Assembly: GCA_033722375.1 (NCBI GenBank)
Contig: JAWVZB010000105.1
Coordinates: 1 to 10,143, forward strand
DNA length: 10,143 bases
Direction of reading: 5' to 3'
DNA from: JAWVZB01 sp033722375
Lineage (GTDB): Bacteria; Actinomycetota; Nitriliruptoria; Nitriliruptorales; Nitriliruptoraceae
Below are positions 1 through 6,383 of this stretch, one piece after another. The notes under the pieces were generated by a model. The model ran no database searches, was not told the origin of the DNA, and saw only the letters and a list, made by a program, of their open reading frames with translations. The number at the start of each line of letters is the position of its first letter. The stretch's first letter is position 1. The position numbers and the translations under genes are program-made.

Positions 1-3000
1 GGCTCGGAAGATGGCGAACACGAAGGCGAGCACGGTCAGCGACCGCTCCCCGCCAGACAGGAGCGACAGGCGCTTGACCTTCTTGCCGGGCGGTTGCGCC
101 TCGACCTCGATACCGGTCGTGAGCATGTCGTCGGGGTCGGTCAGGACGAGCCGGCCCTTGCCACCCGGGAACAACGTCTCGAAGATGTCGCCGAACTCAC
201 GGGCGACGTCCTCGTAGGCGTCGGCGAAGATCTGCTCGATCTTGCCGTCGACGGCGATGACGACCTGTTCGAGATCGCGCTTCGAGCGCCGCAGGTCGTC
301 GAGCTGCTCGGACAGGAAGCGGTGGCGGTCCTCGAGCGCCTTGAACTCCTCGAGCGCCAGCGGGTTGACGCGCCCGAGCAGGCCGAGCTTGCGGGTCAGG
401 GTGTCTTCTCGCTCCTGGAGCGGGGCGCGCTCGTAGTGGGCGGCGTCCGGATGCTCCGCCGCCACCTCGTCCGGTGACAGACCGAAGTCCTCACGGATCC
501 GGGCGGTGAGCTGCTCGAGCTGGTGCTCGAGGTCGGCGCGACGCAGATCCGCAGCGTGGCGCTGCTCGCGGACCGCCTCGAGGTCCTCGGCGGCGGCTTC
601 GACGACAGCGCGTGCCTGTTCGACCTCCTGCCGCTCGCTCTTGATCGCCTGCTGGAGCCGGTCCCGCTCGGACTGTGCCTCCTCGATCGAGCGCTCGAGC
701 CCCTCGACGACGAGCTGGCAGAAGGCCGCGAGCTCACCGCACCGGGCGATCCCGCGGCGGCGGGCCTCACGACGGCGGGCGGCCTCCTCGAGCGCGAGCT
801 CGACCTCGTCGGCTTCGCGCCGGAGCTCGATCGCCTGGAGCTCGAGGTGACGGCTCTGCTCGGTGATGCGCTCGAGCTTCACCCTCGCGTCGAGCTCGCG
901 CTCGCGCGCGGCTTCGAGCTCCTCGTCGAGTGCCGCGGCGATCTCGTCCGCGGCGGGGTCGATCTCGGGCTCCTCGAGGTCGAGCTCGGGACCGCGGGCG
1001 TTGAGCTCGGACAGCGCCGCGCGGTCACGCTCGAGGACCTCGTTGATCTCGGCGTGCTGGGCGGCGACCACCTCGCGCTGGCTCGCGAGCGTCACGAGCT
1101 CCTTGTGGAGGCGCGCGAGCCGCTCGGCGGCGCCGGTGATCCGCGCATCGGACTCGTTGATCGCGAGCGTCGCTTCACGGTGCAGCTGCCGGGCCTCGGC
1201 GAGCTCGGCCTGTGCAGCCTCGAGCTCGGCGGTCCGGCTGTCGATCTGGGCCGCGAGCTCGCGCGCTCGCTGCTCGGCCTCCTCGGCCGCCGAAGCGGTC
1301 AGCACCGCGGACCGCTGGGGCGCCTGGCCGCCGACGTACCCGCGGGGACCCGCGACGTCGCCGTCGGGGGTCACGAACGTGAGACCGGGGTTGCGGCCGT
1401 GCAGCAGGACGGCCTTGTCCCAGGCGTCCACGAGGTAGGTGCCGGTGAGGGCAGCGGCGATCGCCGCGACGACCCGTCGCGAGGTCTCGTCGTCCGACGC
1501 CGGGGCCAGATGGTCCGCGATCGGTACCGCCCCGGCCGTGTCGAGCTGCTCGCGGGCGTCCTCGTCGAGATCCGGCGGCGGGATCCGGGCGGGGCGCGCG
1601 GCGAGCACCACGGCCGCACCGGCATCGACGTCGCGGAGCCACGCGACCGCTCGCCGCGCCTGGTCCGGCGAGGTGACGACAACCGCCTCCCCCAGTGGAC
1701 CGAGCGCCGCCGCGAGTGCGGGGCCGACATCGGCGTCGGGGCGCACGTGGTCGGCAACGGCACCGAGGATGCCGTCGAGGTCGGCCTCGAGGAGCGCCGA
1801 GACGCCCCCGTCACGCTCGGCCAGGGCGGCCCGGAGCGCCTCGGCACGGGCAGCCTGCGACGAACGCTCACGCTCGAGGGCCGTCAGCGCATCCTCGAGC
1901 TCCTCGACTTTCGCGGTCGCGCGGGCGACCTCGGCCTCGGTGGCTTCGAGCTCGGCGGTCAGCTCGACCTCGCGTGCATCCAGCCCCTGGATCTCCTGCT
2001 GGACCTCGTCGACGCTGTCCTGGGCGTCCTCGACCCGGCTGTCGAGGCTCTCGAGCTGCGCGGTGACCCGGCCGAGCTCGGCCTCCGCCGAGGCGATCGC
2101 GCCCCGCAGCGCCGAGACCTCACCCTCCCAGCGCAGCATCCGCTCGCGCTGCTCGGCGCGCTGGCGCGCCTTCTCCTGGAGCTCCTGCTCGTGGGCGCGG
2201 CGGCGCTGCTCGGCGCCACGACGCTCCCCGACCGCCGCCTCGAGTGCCGCCCGCTGCTGCTCGCGCTCCCGCTCGCGCTCCGCACGCTGCTCGTCGAGGC
2301 GCTCGGCCTGAGCACGGAGCTCCTCGGGAGGACGCCCCGCCAGCGGCTCCTCGACGTACTCGATCAGGTGGCGACGGCGCGCCTCGATCAAGTCGGCGGT
2401 GCCGCGGAGCCGCTCGAGGAGCGACGACAGCCGGTAGTAGGTCGCCTGGGCCCCCTCGGCGCGTGGGGCCTGCCGCTCGAGCTTGCGTTCGTGCTCGCCG
2501 AGAAGCTCCTTGGCCTGAGCGAGGGTGGACGCGGCGGCGCGTTCGCGGGCGGCGGTCTCCTGATCGCTGGCCTGGTCCCGGTCCCGACGGGCGGTGAGCA
2601 GGGCCAGGTCGTGGGCGGCGAGCTGGATCTGGACCTCGCGGAGCTCGGCCTGGAGCTGCGCGTGCTTGTTGGCGGCCTCGGCCTGCCGCTCGAGGGGCCG
2701 GAGCTGGCGGCGGAGCTCGCGCAGGATCGAGGCGAGCTTGTCGATGTGGTCGTCGACGTGGCCGAGCTTCCGGATGGCGCGCTCACGGCGACGGCGGTGC
2801 TTCAAGATCCCGGCGGCCTCCTCGACGAAGCCGCGGCGCTCCTCGGGCTTGGCGTTCAGGATCTCGTCGAGCTGCCCCTGGCCGACGATCGTGTGGAGCT
2901 CACGACCGAGGCCGGTGTCGGACAAGAGCTCCTGCACGTCGAGTGCCCGAACCTCCTCGCCGTTGATCTCGTAGACGCTCTCTCCCGACGGGTAGACCGT

Positions 3001-3336
3001 GCGTCCGACGCGGACCTCGCTGAACTGCTGCGCGCTCTCGGCGGTGCCGACGGCGCCCGAGCCGAGCTGTCCCTGACTGTTGTCGATCGTGATCTCGACC
3101 TTGGCCTGACCGAGCGGCGGCCGGTCGGGCGACCCGGCGAAGATGACATCGGCCATCGCCCCGCCCCGGACCTTCTTCGCGGAGTGGGTCCCGAGCACCC
3201 AGGCCAGGGCGTCGACCACGTTCGACTTGCCCGAACCGTTGGGACCGACGATGACGGTGATGCCCGGCTCGACGTCGAGAACGGTCCGGTTGGCGAAGGA
3301 CTTGAAGCCCCGGAGCGTGAGAGAGGTCAGGAACAC
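1..3336 (-). CDS. smc: Chromosome segregation ATPase SMC (3' end beyond window)
   Basis: SMC ATPase of the bacterial condensin (SMC-ScpA-ScpB), which compacts and separates chromosomes by DNA loop extrusion. 1112 codons are visible and the frame is open to the window edge. Seen in order: N-terminal head starting FLTSLTLRGFKSFA; Walker A GPNGSGKSN at residues 31-39; Q-loop VGQGQLDEIL near 151-160; a long Arg/Glu/Ala-rich coiled coil to about 510; a globular hinge at about 512-672 with the glycine-rich end GPRGYVGGQ; the return coiled coil; and the C-terminal head with the ABC signature LSGGE at 1093-1097. Walker B and the D-loop lie outside the window; SMC proteins are usually about 1150-1200 residues, so under 100 residues are missing. 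GTG at 3336 is chosen because it gives the usual start just before FLTSLTLRGFK, with GAGG 11 nt upstream. An in-frame ATG at 3402 adds 22 atypical residues and has no ribosome binding site. Last visible gene of the minus-strand cluster. Confidence 0.97.
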   Translation of the reverse strand, partial: MFLTSLTLRGFKSFANRTVLDVEPGITVIVGPNGSGKSNVVDALAWVLGTHSAKKVRGGAMADVIFAGSPDRPPLGQAKVEITIDNSQGQLGSGAVGTAESAQQFSEVRVGRTVYPSGESVYEINGEEVRALDVQELLSDTGLGRELHTIVGQGQLDEILNAKPEERRGFVEEAAGILKHRRRRERAIRKLGHVDDHIDKLASILRELRRQLRPLERQAEAANKHAQLQAELREVQIQLAAHDLALLTARRDRDQASDQETAARERAAASTLAQAKELLGEHERKLERQAPRAEGAQATYYRLSSLLERLRGTADLIEARRRHLIEYVEEPLAGRPPEELRAQAERLDEQRAEREREREQQRAALEAAVGERRGAEQRRRAHEQELQEKARQRAEQRERMLRWEGEVSALRGAIASAEAELGRVTAQLESLDSRVEDAQDSVDEVQQEIQGLDAREVELTAELEATEAEVARATAKVEELEDALTALERERSSQAARAEALRAALAERDGGVSALLEADLDGILGAVADHVRPDADVGPALAAALGPLGEAVVVTSPDQARRAVAWLRDVDAGAAVVLAARPARIPPPDLDEDAREQLDTAGAVPIADHLAPASDDETSRRVVAAIAAALTGTYLVDAWDKAVLLHGRNPGLTFVTPDGDVAGPRGYVGGQAPQRSAVLTASAAEEAEQRARELAAQIDSRTAELEAAQAELAEARQLHREATLAINESDARITGAAERLARLHKELVTLASQREVVAAQHAEINEVLERDRAALSELNARGPELDLEEPEIDPAADEIAAALDEELEAARERELDARVKLERITEQSRHLELQAIELRREADEVELALEEAARRREARRRGIARCGELAAFCQLVVEGLERSIEEAQSERDRLQQAIKSERQEVEQARAVVEAAAEDLEAVREQRHAADLRRADLEHQLEQLTARIREDFGLSPDEVAAEHPDAAHYERAPLQEREDTLTRKLGLLGRVNPLALEEFKALEDRHRFLSEQLDDLRRSKRDLEQVVIAVDGKIEQIFADAYEDVAREFGDIFETLFPGGKGRLVLTDPDDMLTTGIEVEAQPPGKKVKRLSLLSGGERSLTVLAFVFAIFRA

Positions 3337-3386
3337 GCGGTGGAGATCCTCACGGTTGATGCCGGCGGTCCGGGGAAGTCGCCCGC

Positions 3387-3392
3387 AGAGTA
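3387..3392 (-). promoter_or_regulatory. smc: Candidate -10 element for smc
   Basis: Minus-strand TACTCT fits the actinobacterial -10 pattern TANNNT. It would start transcription near 3380, about 44 nt upstream of the GTG start of smc. No good -35 is seen at 17-18 nt. The hairpin at 3487-3509 just upstream suggests smc needs its own promoter, but this call rests on one hexamer. Confidence 0.28.
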
Positions 3393-3486
3393 GCGAGCAC
3401 ATGACCGCGAGACGTGGAAGTCACGGAGAAAGATGAGCGATCCCGATGGCCCGGGCAGAGTGGAGGCTTGGGGCCAGCAACGACGA

Positions 3487-3509
3487 AGAGCGGGCATCGC
3501 GCCCGCTCT
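3487..3509 (-). terminator. Hairpin terminator behind the 55-aa gene
   Basis: A perfect 9-bp inverted repeat, AGAGCGGGC at 3487-3495 against GCCCGCTCT at 3501-3509, with a 5-base loop. It begins 26 bases past the stop of the small gene ending at 3536. On the minus strand it is followed by TTCGTCGTTG, a weak T-rich tail. The shape and position fit an intrinsic terminator of a high-G+C genome separating the small gene from smc; readthrough into smc remains possible. Confidence 0.55.
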
Positions 3510-3535
3510 CGAGATCGGTGAGGAGTTGGTCCTGC

Positions 3536-3703
3536 TCAGGCCTTGACCGGCTCGGGCTCCTCGATGTGGATGACGTCACGCGCCGCCTCGGCTTCCTCGA
3601 GCGCCTGCTCGAGCTCGGCCACGCGGCTGCGCAGAACCCGGATCTCGTCGAGGAGCTCGACGGTCCGAGGAGAGGTGTGCGTTCCGAACAGGGCCTTCGC
3701 CAT
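3536..3703 (-). CDS. Small conserved-type coiled-coil protein, 55 aa
   Basis: Function unknown. The 55-residue product starts MAKALFGTHTSP, then has a charged amphipathic stretch at about residues 14-43 (RTVELLDEIRVLRSRVAELE) whose leucine/valine spacing predicts one coiled-coil helix. It ends in an acidic, proline-containing tail (IEEPEPVKA). There is no signal peptide or membrane segment, so it is probably cytosolic. ATG at 3703 is supported by a perfect AGGAGG five bases upstream. A longer in-frame GTG at 3838 is rejected because it directly abuts the -10 box and would lie upstream of the transcript. Small actinobacterial proteins with a similar MxKALFG start and one short coiled coil exist as far as I recall, but I cannot name a family. 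It sits between acyP and smc with its own promoter and terminator, so it looks like a single-gene unit. A link to SMC is only positional. Confidence 0.8.
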   Translation of the reverse strand: MAKALFGTHTSPRTVELLDEIRVLRSRVAELEQALEEAEAARDVIHIEEPEPVKA

Positions 3704-3838
3704 TGTTGCCTCCTGGCCGCCGGGCCAGACGCCGATGTCGCCGTCGTGTGGTCGGTCGTGCGGGGCGCGTCGAGCCGGTGGGTCGTTGACGCGCGATAAA
3801 GCCGCGGCCTTGGATCTGTCAGGCCGGTCGGCGTTCAC

Positions 3839-3868
3839 AGCATAGCTGACGGGTCACCAGACCGACAA
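3839..3868 (-). promoter_or_regulatory. Housekeeping-type promoter for the 55-aa gene
   Basis: On the minus strand TTGTCG (3868-3863) and TATGCT (3844-3839) are 18 bases apart, a good match to the principal sigma factor consensus and the best promoter in the window. The start would fall near 3832, leaving a leader of about 125-130 nt before the ATG at 3703. The leader has a strong ribosome binding site at its end. I see no known riboswitch in it. Confidence 0.6.
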
Positions 3869-3871
3869 GGG

Positions 3872-3900
3872 CGAACTAGTCCGCCGGCCCCGGCCGTTCG
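3872..3900 (-). terminator. Possible hairpin directly after acyP
   Basis: Outer arms CGAAC (3872-3876) and GTTCG (3896-3900) enclose a G+C-rich self-complementary core (GCCGG and CCGGC). The element starts immediately after the acyP stop codon and ends just before the next promoter. There is no T-tract, so it may only pause polymerase or protect the 3' end. Confidence 0.3.
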
Positions 3901-4191
3901 TCAGTGCCGAACCTCGAAGGCCGTGGCGCCTTCGGGCTCGACGTCCCGTGCCGTCACGTCTTCGACGCGTGCCCGGGACGGGCCTCCCCCACGCATCCAC
4001 GACTCGATCGCCTCGACGTCGTCAGGGCCGCCCTCGAGGACCGCCTCGACGGTGCCGTCGGGGTTGTTGCGTATCCAGCCGGTCACCCCGCGTGAGGTCG
4101 CGCGGTCCCGGGTGGAGGCGCGGAAGAACACGCCCTGCACGTGCCCGCAGATCCTGACGTGCCGTGCGATCTTGGTCTGCGTCTCACCCAC
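3901..4191 (-). CDS. acyP: Acylphosphatase
   Basis: Acylphosphatase hydrolyses the carboxyl-phosphate bond of acyl phosphates such as acetyl phosphate or 1,3-bisphosphoglycerate; it is a small soluble cytosolic enzyme. The 96-residue product matches the usual length of about 90-100. Signature 1 is GHVQGVFFR at residues 16-24, with the phosphate-binding catalytic arginine R24. Signature 2 is GWIRNNPDGTVE at 38-49, with catalytic asparagine N42. Both are intact. GTG at 4191 is chosen because GGAGG lies eight bases upstream and the protein then starts close to the domain. The frame stays open to 4380, but that extension is low-complexity Arg/Ala sequence overlapping a repeat. An acyP gene between mutM/fpg and smc is the standard order in many actinobacteria. 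A TACGGT at 4224-4219 could be a -10 box giving a short leader, but there is no clear -35. Confidence 0.93.
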   Translation of the reverse strand: MGETQTKIARHVRICGHVQGVFFRASTRDRATSRGVTGWIRNNPDGTVEAVLEGGPDDVEAIESWMRGGGPSRARVEDVTARDVEPEGATAFEVRH

Positions 4192-4286
4192 GGTCGCCAC
4201 CTCCTCGATGCATCCACCACCGTACGGGCGCACCTCGGTGGCGAAGCGGGTGATCCCGACCACCCGTGCACCACGGTGGCGGACAG

Positions 4287-4321
4287 ATGCTGGCGCCGCG
4301 AGACGTCGGGCGCCGCACCCG
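4287..4321 (+). repeat. 35-bp direct repeat, copy 1
   Basis: Starts ATGCTGGCGCCGCGAGACGT and continues to CCGCACCCG. It matches 4488-4522 in the same orientation at 34 of 35 positions, the only difference being C at 4294 against A at 4495. In this copy two GGCGCC hexamers flank a GACGTC core, so it also has internal dyad symmetry. Confidence 0.85.
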
Positions 4322-4339
4322 ACGCCGAGGGCGCGTCGG
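4319..4339. repeat. Short inverted repeat beside direct repeat copy 1
   Basis: CCGACGC at 4319-4325 pairs with GCGTCGG at 4333-4339 across a 7-base loop. It overlaps the end of repeat copy 1 and is not present beside copy 2, so it belongs to the interior of the block. Purpose unknown. Confidence 0.5.
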
Positions 4340-4422
4340 CCCACGCGCCGGGTGCGGTGTCCGGCGTGGAGCGGGTCCACGCACCGAGGCAGAACCTGCG
4401 CCGCGAGCGCAAGGCGCGACGA

Positions 4423-4447
4423 ATCCCGATAGTGGAGCTATCGGGGT
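4423..4447. repeat. Palindrome (REP-like stem-loop)
   Basis: CCCGATAG at 4425-4432 and CTATCGGG at 4438-4445 form a perfect 8-bp stem around TGGAG. A T-G wobble and an A-T pair extend it to 4423 and 4447. Outside this the flanks stay loosely complementary out to about 4388 and 4486 (for example GGCAGAACCTGC on the left against GCAGGATCGGCC on the right), so it may be the tip of a longer imperfect hairpin. No T-tract follows on either strand, so it is not a classic terminator. It could stabilise the 3' end of the upstream operon transcript. Confidence 0.7.
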
Positions 4448-4487
4448 GAGGAGCAACGCAGCGAATCGTGGATGCAGGATCGGCCGA

Positions 4488-4522
4488 ATGCTGGAGCCGC
4501 GAGACGTCGGGCGCCGCACCCG
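4488..4522 (+). repeat. 35-bp direct repeat, copy 2
   Basis: Same sequence and orientation as 4287-4321 with one mismatch (A at 4495). It stops one base short of the TAG stop codon (4526-4524) of the Fpg-like gene, so the repeat block begins right at the gene's end. Start-to-start distance between copies is 201 bases. Confidence 0.85.
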
Positions 4523-4523
4523 G

Positions 4524-5372
4524 CTAGATCATGCACTGGGCGCAGTGGTAGGTGTAGCTGCCACGCTTGATCTTGGTGTGGACGATGGGCTGGCGGCAGC
4601 GGAGGCACGGCAGCCCCTCGCGACCGTAGACCTTGAGGTGCTCGGCGACCTCGCCCTCGTCGTCGTTGACCGCGACCTCGTGGTCGACCTGGTCGAGGCT
4701 CGAGTCGCGTTCCTTCATCGCCGCAGCGAGGACCTCCTGGATGGCGCGGTAGAGCCGCCGGACCTCCTGGGTGGAGATCTGGTCGGTGGGACGGTCGTGG
4801 CGGAGGCCCGCCTCCCAGAGGATCTCGTCGCCGTAGACGTCACCGATGCCGACCATGTGCTTGTTGTCGGTCACGAACGACCGCAGGTCCGTGGCGGCGT
4901 CGCGAAGCTTGTTCGCGAAGTCCATCCACGGTGGATTGTCATCGAGCGGGTCCAGCGCGTCCGGGTCGAGCCCCGCTTCCTCGAAGGCCGATTCGGTGGG
5001 GACGACGCCGGTCGAGGCACTCGGCTCGCTGTTCGGATCCGAGATGTGGATCGCGCCCCCGATCGTGAACGTCACGACCATGTGGGTGTCGTCACCCGGC
5101 GGCTCGTTGGCGGTCTCGCGGTGCAGCGAGGAGGTCGACCCCGGGTCGATGACCCAGGTGACGTCCTCGTCGAGGTCCAGGAAGATCACCGCCCCGCGAC
5201 GTCGGGCGCCCTCGATCTTCCGTTCCTCCAGGTTCTTCTGGAGGTCGGGGCGAGTGCGGTGGAACGGCCGGACGATACTCGGGGTCTCGATGATGACATC
5301 CTTGACCCGCTTGCCGACGACCTCCTTCTCGAGATCGCGACGAAGCACCTCTGCCTCGGGGAGTTCGAGCAA
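4524..5372 (-). CDS. Fpg/Nei-family DNA glycosylase-like protein with altered active site
   Basis: 282 residues, the usual length for Fpg (MutM), which excises oxidised purines such as 8-oxoguanine. Family features seen: N-terminus xELPEAEVLRRDLE with E3; helix-two-turns-helix region with VGIGDVYGDEILWEAGL at 174-190; C-terminal zinc finger C256-x2-C259 and C277-x2-C280 after VYGREGLPC, with R270 in the finger. Key residues differ: position 2 is Leu instead of the Pro whose N-terminal amine is the nucleophile; the family lysine near 57-62 (RRxGKY) is RRRGAV; the HLGMSG segment is DPGSTS; the DPRRFG loop is DPNSEP; the GxGNxY asparagine is D178. TTG at 5372 is the only plausible start: AGGAGG lies six bases upstream and no ATG or GTG occurs in frame after the rnc stop. 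The position is that of mutM in actinobacterial clusters, 48 bases behind rnc. It is probably a diverged paralogue with a structural or changed DNA-binding role; glycosylase activity is doubtful. Confidence 0.85.
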   Translation of the reverse strand: MLELPEAEVLRRDLEKEVVGKRVKDVIIETPSIVRPFHRTRPDLQKNLEERKIEGARRRGAVIFLDLDEDVTWVIDPGSTSSLHRETANEPPGDDTHMVVTFTIGGAIHISDPNSEPSASTGVVPTESAFEEAGLDPDALDPLDDNPPWMDFANKLRDAATDLRSFVTDNKHMVGIGDVYGDEILWEAGLRHDRPTDQISTQEVRRLYRAIQEVLAAAMKERDSSLDQVDHEVAVNDDEGEVAEHLKVYGREGLPCLRCRQPIVHTKIKRGSYTYHCAQCMI

Positions 5373-5420
5373 GTTGATCCTCCTGGGGCCCGCATCCGGA
5401 CCGTAGTCGTTGTGGGTGGG

Positions 5421-6131
5421 TCACTCCGAGTCGGCGTCACCGTCGTCCTTCAGGGCCTGGTAGGCCTGATCGGCAGCGCGTTGCTCGGCCTGCTTCTTCG
5501 AGTTGCCGGTGCCGGTGCCGCGGACGTCGCCGTCGACGGTGACACGGGCGGTGAACGTCTTGTCGTGGTCCGGTCCGGAATCCTCGACCTCGTAGCTCGG
5601 GAGCTCATCGAACCTCGCCGCGACGAGCTCCTGGAGCTCGGTCTTGTAGTCGAGCACCGTGTCCTCCTGGGCCAAGTTCTCGAGCGGCTCCGCGAAGAGC
5701 TGCACCACGAGGTCGGCGGCCTCCTCGTAGCCGTGGTCGACGTAGTAGGCCCCGATGACGGCCTCGAGGGTGTCAGCGAGGATCGACTCCTTGTCGTGGC
5801 CGCCGGAGGAGGCCTCGCCCTTCCCCAGGCGCACGAACCGACCGAGGCCGAACTGCCGTGCGACCTCGGCCAGGGTCTCGGCCTTCACCGCCGCTGCCCG
5901 GAGCTTCGCGAGGCGCCCCTCGGGGGACTCCTCGTGCCGCTGGAAGATGTGGTCGGTGACCGCGAGCCCGAGGACCGCGTCGCCGAGGAACTCGAGCCGT
6001 TCGTTGTGGGGAACGTCGCCGTTCTCGAACGAGTAGGACCGGTGGGTCAGGGCACACTCGAGCAGCCCGCGGTCACGGAAGCGCACCGCGAGGCGGTCCT
6101 GGAGTTCGGCGGGGTCGGCCTGGCCGGACAC
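5421..6131 (-). CDS. rnc: Ribonuclease III
   Basis: Double-strand-specific endoribonuclease that processes the rRNA precursor and structured mRNAs; Mg-dependent homodimer. The 236 residues match the family length. The catalytic domain (about 8-150) has the signature HNERLEFLGDAVLG at 42-55, with metal-binding E47 and D51, and the second pair in DTLEAVIGA at 120-128 (D120, E123). All four acidic residues are present. The double-stranded RNA-binding domain follows at about 160-231 (DYKTELQE ... GTGNSKKQAEQRAA). The GTG start at 6131 is accepted because the domain begins soon after; there is no strong ribosome binding site upstream, so coupling to rpmF, 31 bases ahead, may matter. It lies between rpmF and the Fpg-like gene, the typical actinobacterial order. 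Confidence 0.96.
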   Translation of the reverse strand: MSGQADPAELQDRLAVRFRDRGLLECALTHRSYSFENGDVPHNERLEFLGDAVLGLAVTDHIFQRHEESPEGRLAKLRAAAVKAETLAEVARQFGLGRFVRLGKGEASSGGHDKESILADTLEAVIGAYYVDHGYEEAADLVVQLFAEPLENLAQEDTVLDYKTELQELVAARFDELPSYEVEDSGPDHDKTFTARVTVDGDVRGTGTGNSKKQAEQRAADQAYQALKDDGDADSE

Positions 6132-6162
6132 GTCGTTGTCTCTAACGCCGCGGGGCCGTCAC

Positions 6163-6342
6163 TCAGTCGACCTCGATCGCGGTCTTGCCCGCGTAGTAGC
6201 CGCACGTGCCGCAGACGGTGTGCGGCCGGATCGGTGACTTGCAGCGCTTGCAGGTCGCGAAGGTGGGCTTCTCGAGGCGGTACCACTTCGCCTTGCGGTG
6301 GCGGGTCCGGGACCGGCTCATCTTCCGCTTCGGGACGGCCAT
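6163..6342 (-). CDS. rpmF: 50S ribosomal protein L32
   Basis: Small protein of the large ribosomal subunit. The 59 residues are normal length, starting MAVPKRKMSRSRTRHRKAKW, the family's conserved basic N-terminus. Two CxxC pairs, C31-x2-C34 and C44-x2-C47, form the zinc ribbon of the C+ type, so this is the zinc-binding form rather than the cysteine-free form induced at low zinc. ATG at 6342 has AAGGA about eight bases upstream. The frame stays open to 6516, but the extension is antisense-like Arg-rich sequence overlapping the DUF177 gene and is not part of the protein. It lies 41 bases after DUF177 and 31 before rnc, so it is very likely co-transcribed with both; the yceD-rpmF pair is conserved far beyond actinobacteria. 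Confidence 0.97.
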   Translation of the reverse strand: MAVPKRKMSRSRTRHRKAKWYRLEKPTFATCKRCKSPIRPHTVCGTCGYYAGKTAIEVD

Positions 6343-6383
6343 GGGGGGTTCCTTCCTGGTGGTCTGTCGGTGTGATCTGGTGT

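Larger units (their letters stand above)
4192..4523. other. 332-base non-coding block between acyP and fpg-like gene
   Basis: No credible gene: all open frames here are Arg/Ser/Pro-rich shadows. It holds two copies of a 35-bp direct repeat (4287-4321, 4488-4522), a perfect 8-bp palindrome centred near 4435, a second stem (CCGACGC 4319-4325 with GCGTCGG 4333-4339), and CCGCACCCG (4313-4321) facing its complement CGGGTGCGG (4349-4357). The right edge starts one base past the stop codon of the Fpg-like gene. The left end carries the ribosome binding site and possible promoter of acyP. The build resembles a small non-autonomous repeat element, but no coding part or target-site duplication was identified. 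Confidence 0.6.

Noticed and set aside
523..3393. 956-codon open frame on the plus strand opposite smc
   Set aside because: It is in exact codon register opposite smc. Stops in that register would need TTA, CTA or TCA codons in smc, which are very rare at this G+C. The translated product is Leu/Gly/Arg/Glu-rich with no domain, while smc shows every family motif.
3337..3402. Upstream ATG at 3402 as smc start
   Set aside because: It adds 22 residues not typical of SMC, has no ribosome binding site, and lies upstream of the candidate transcription start. GTG at 3336 fits the family N-terminus.
4192..4380. N-terminal extension of acyP to an ATG at 4380
   Set aside because: The extra 63 residues are Arg/Gly/Ala low-complexity sequence overlapping the direct repeat; GTG at 4191 has a good ribosome binding site and gives normal length.
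4388..4486. Palindrome block as a tRNA, CRISPR repeat or intrinsic terminator
   Set aside because: Only one palindrome, no regular spacers, no tRNA arms, and no T-tract on either strand.
5198..5210. 13 bases of the direct repeat (GACGTCGGGCGCC) also occur inside the Fpg-like gene
   Set aside because: Very G+C-rich and short, and it encodes part of the ordinary EGARRRG segment; chance is the simplest reading.
4524..5372. Fpg-like gene as a frameshifted pseudogene
   Set aside because: The frame is intact from a well-placed ribosome binding site to a zinc finger with all four cysteines at normal length; only active-site residues differ.
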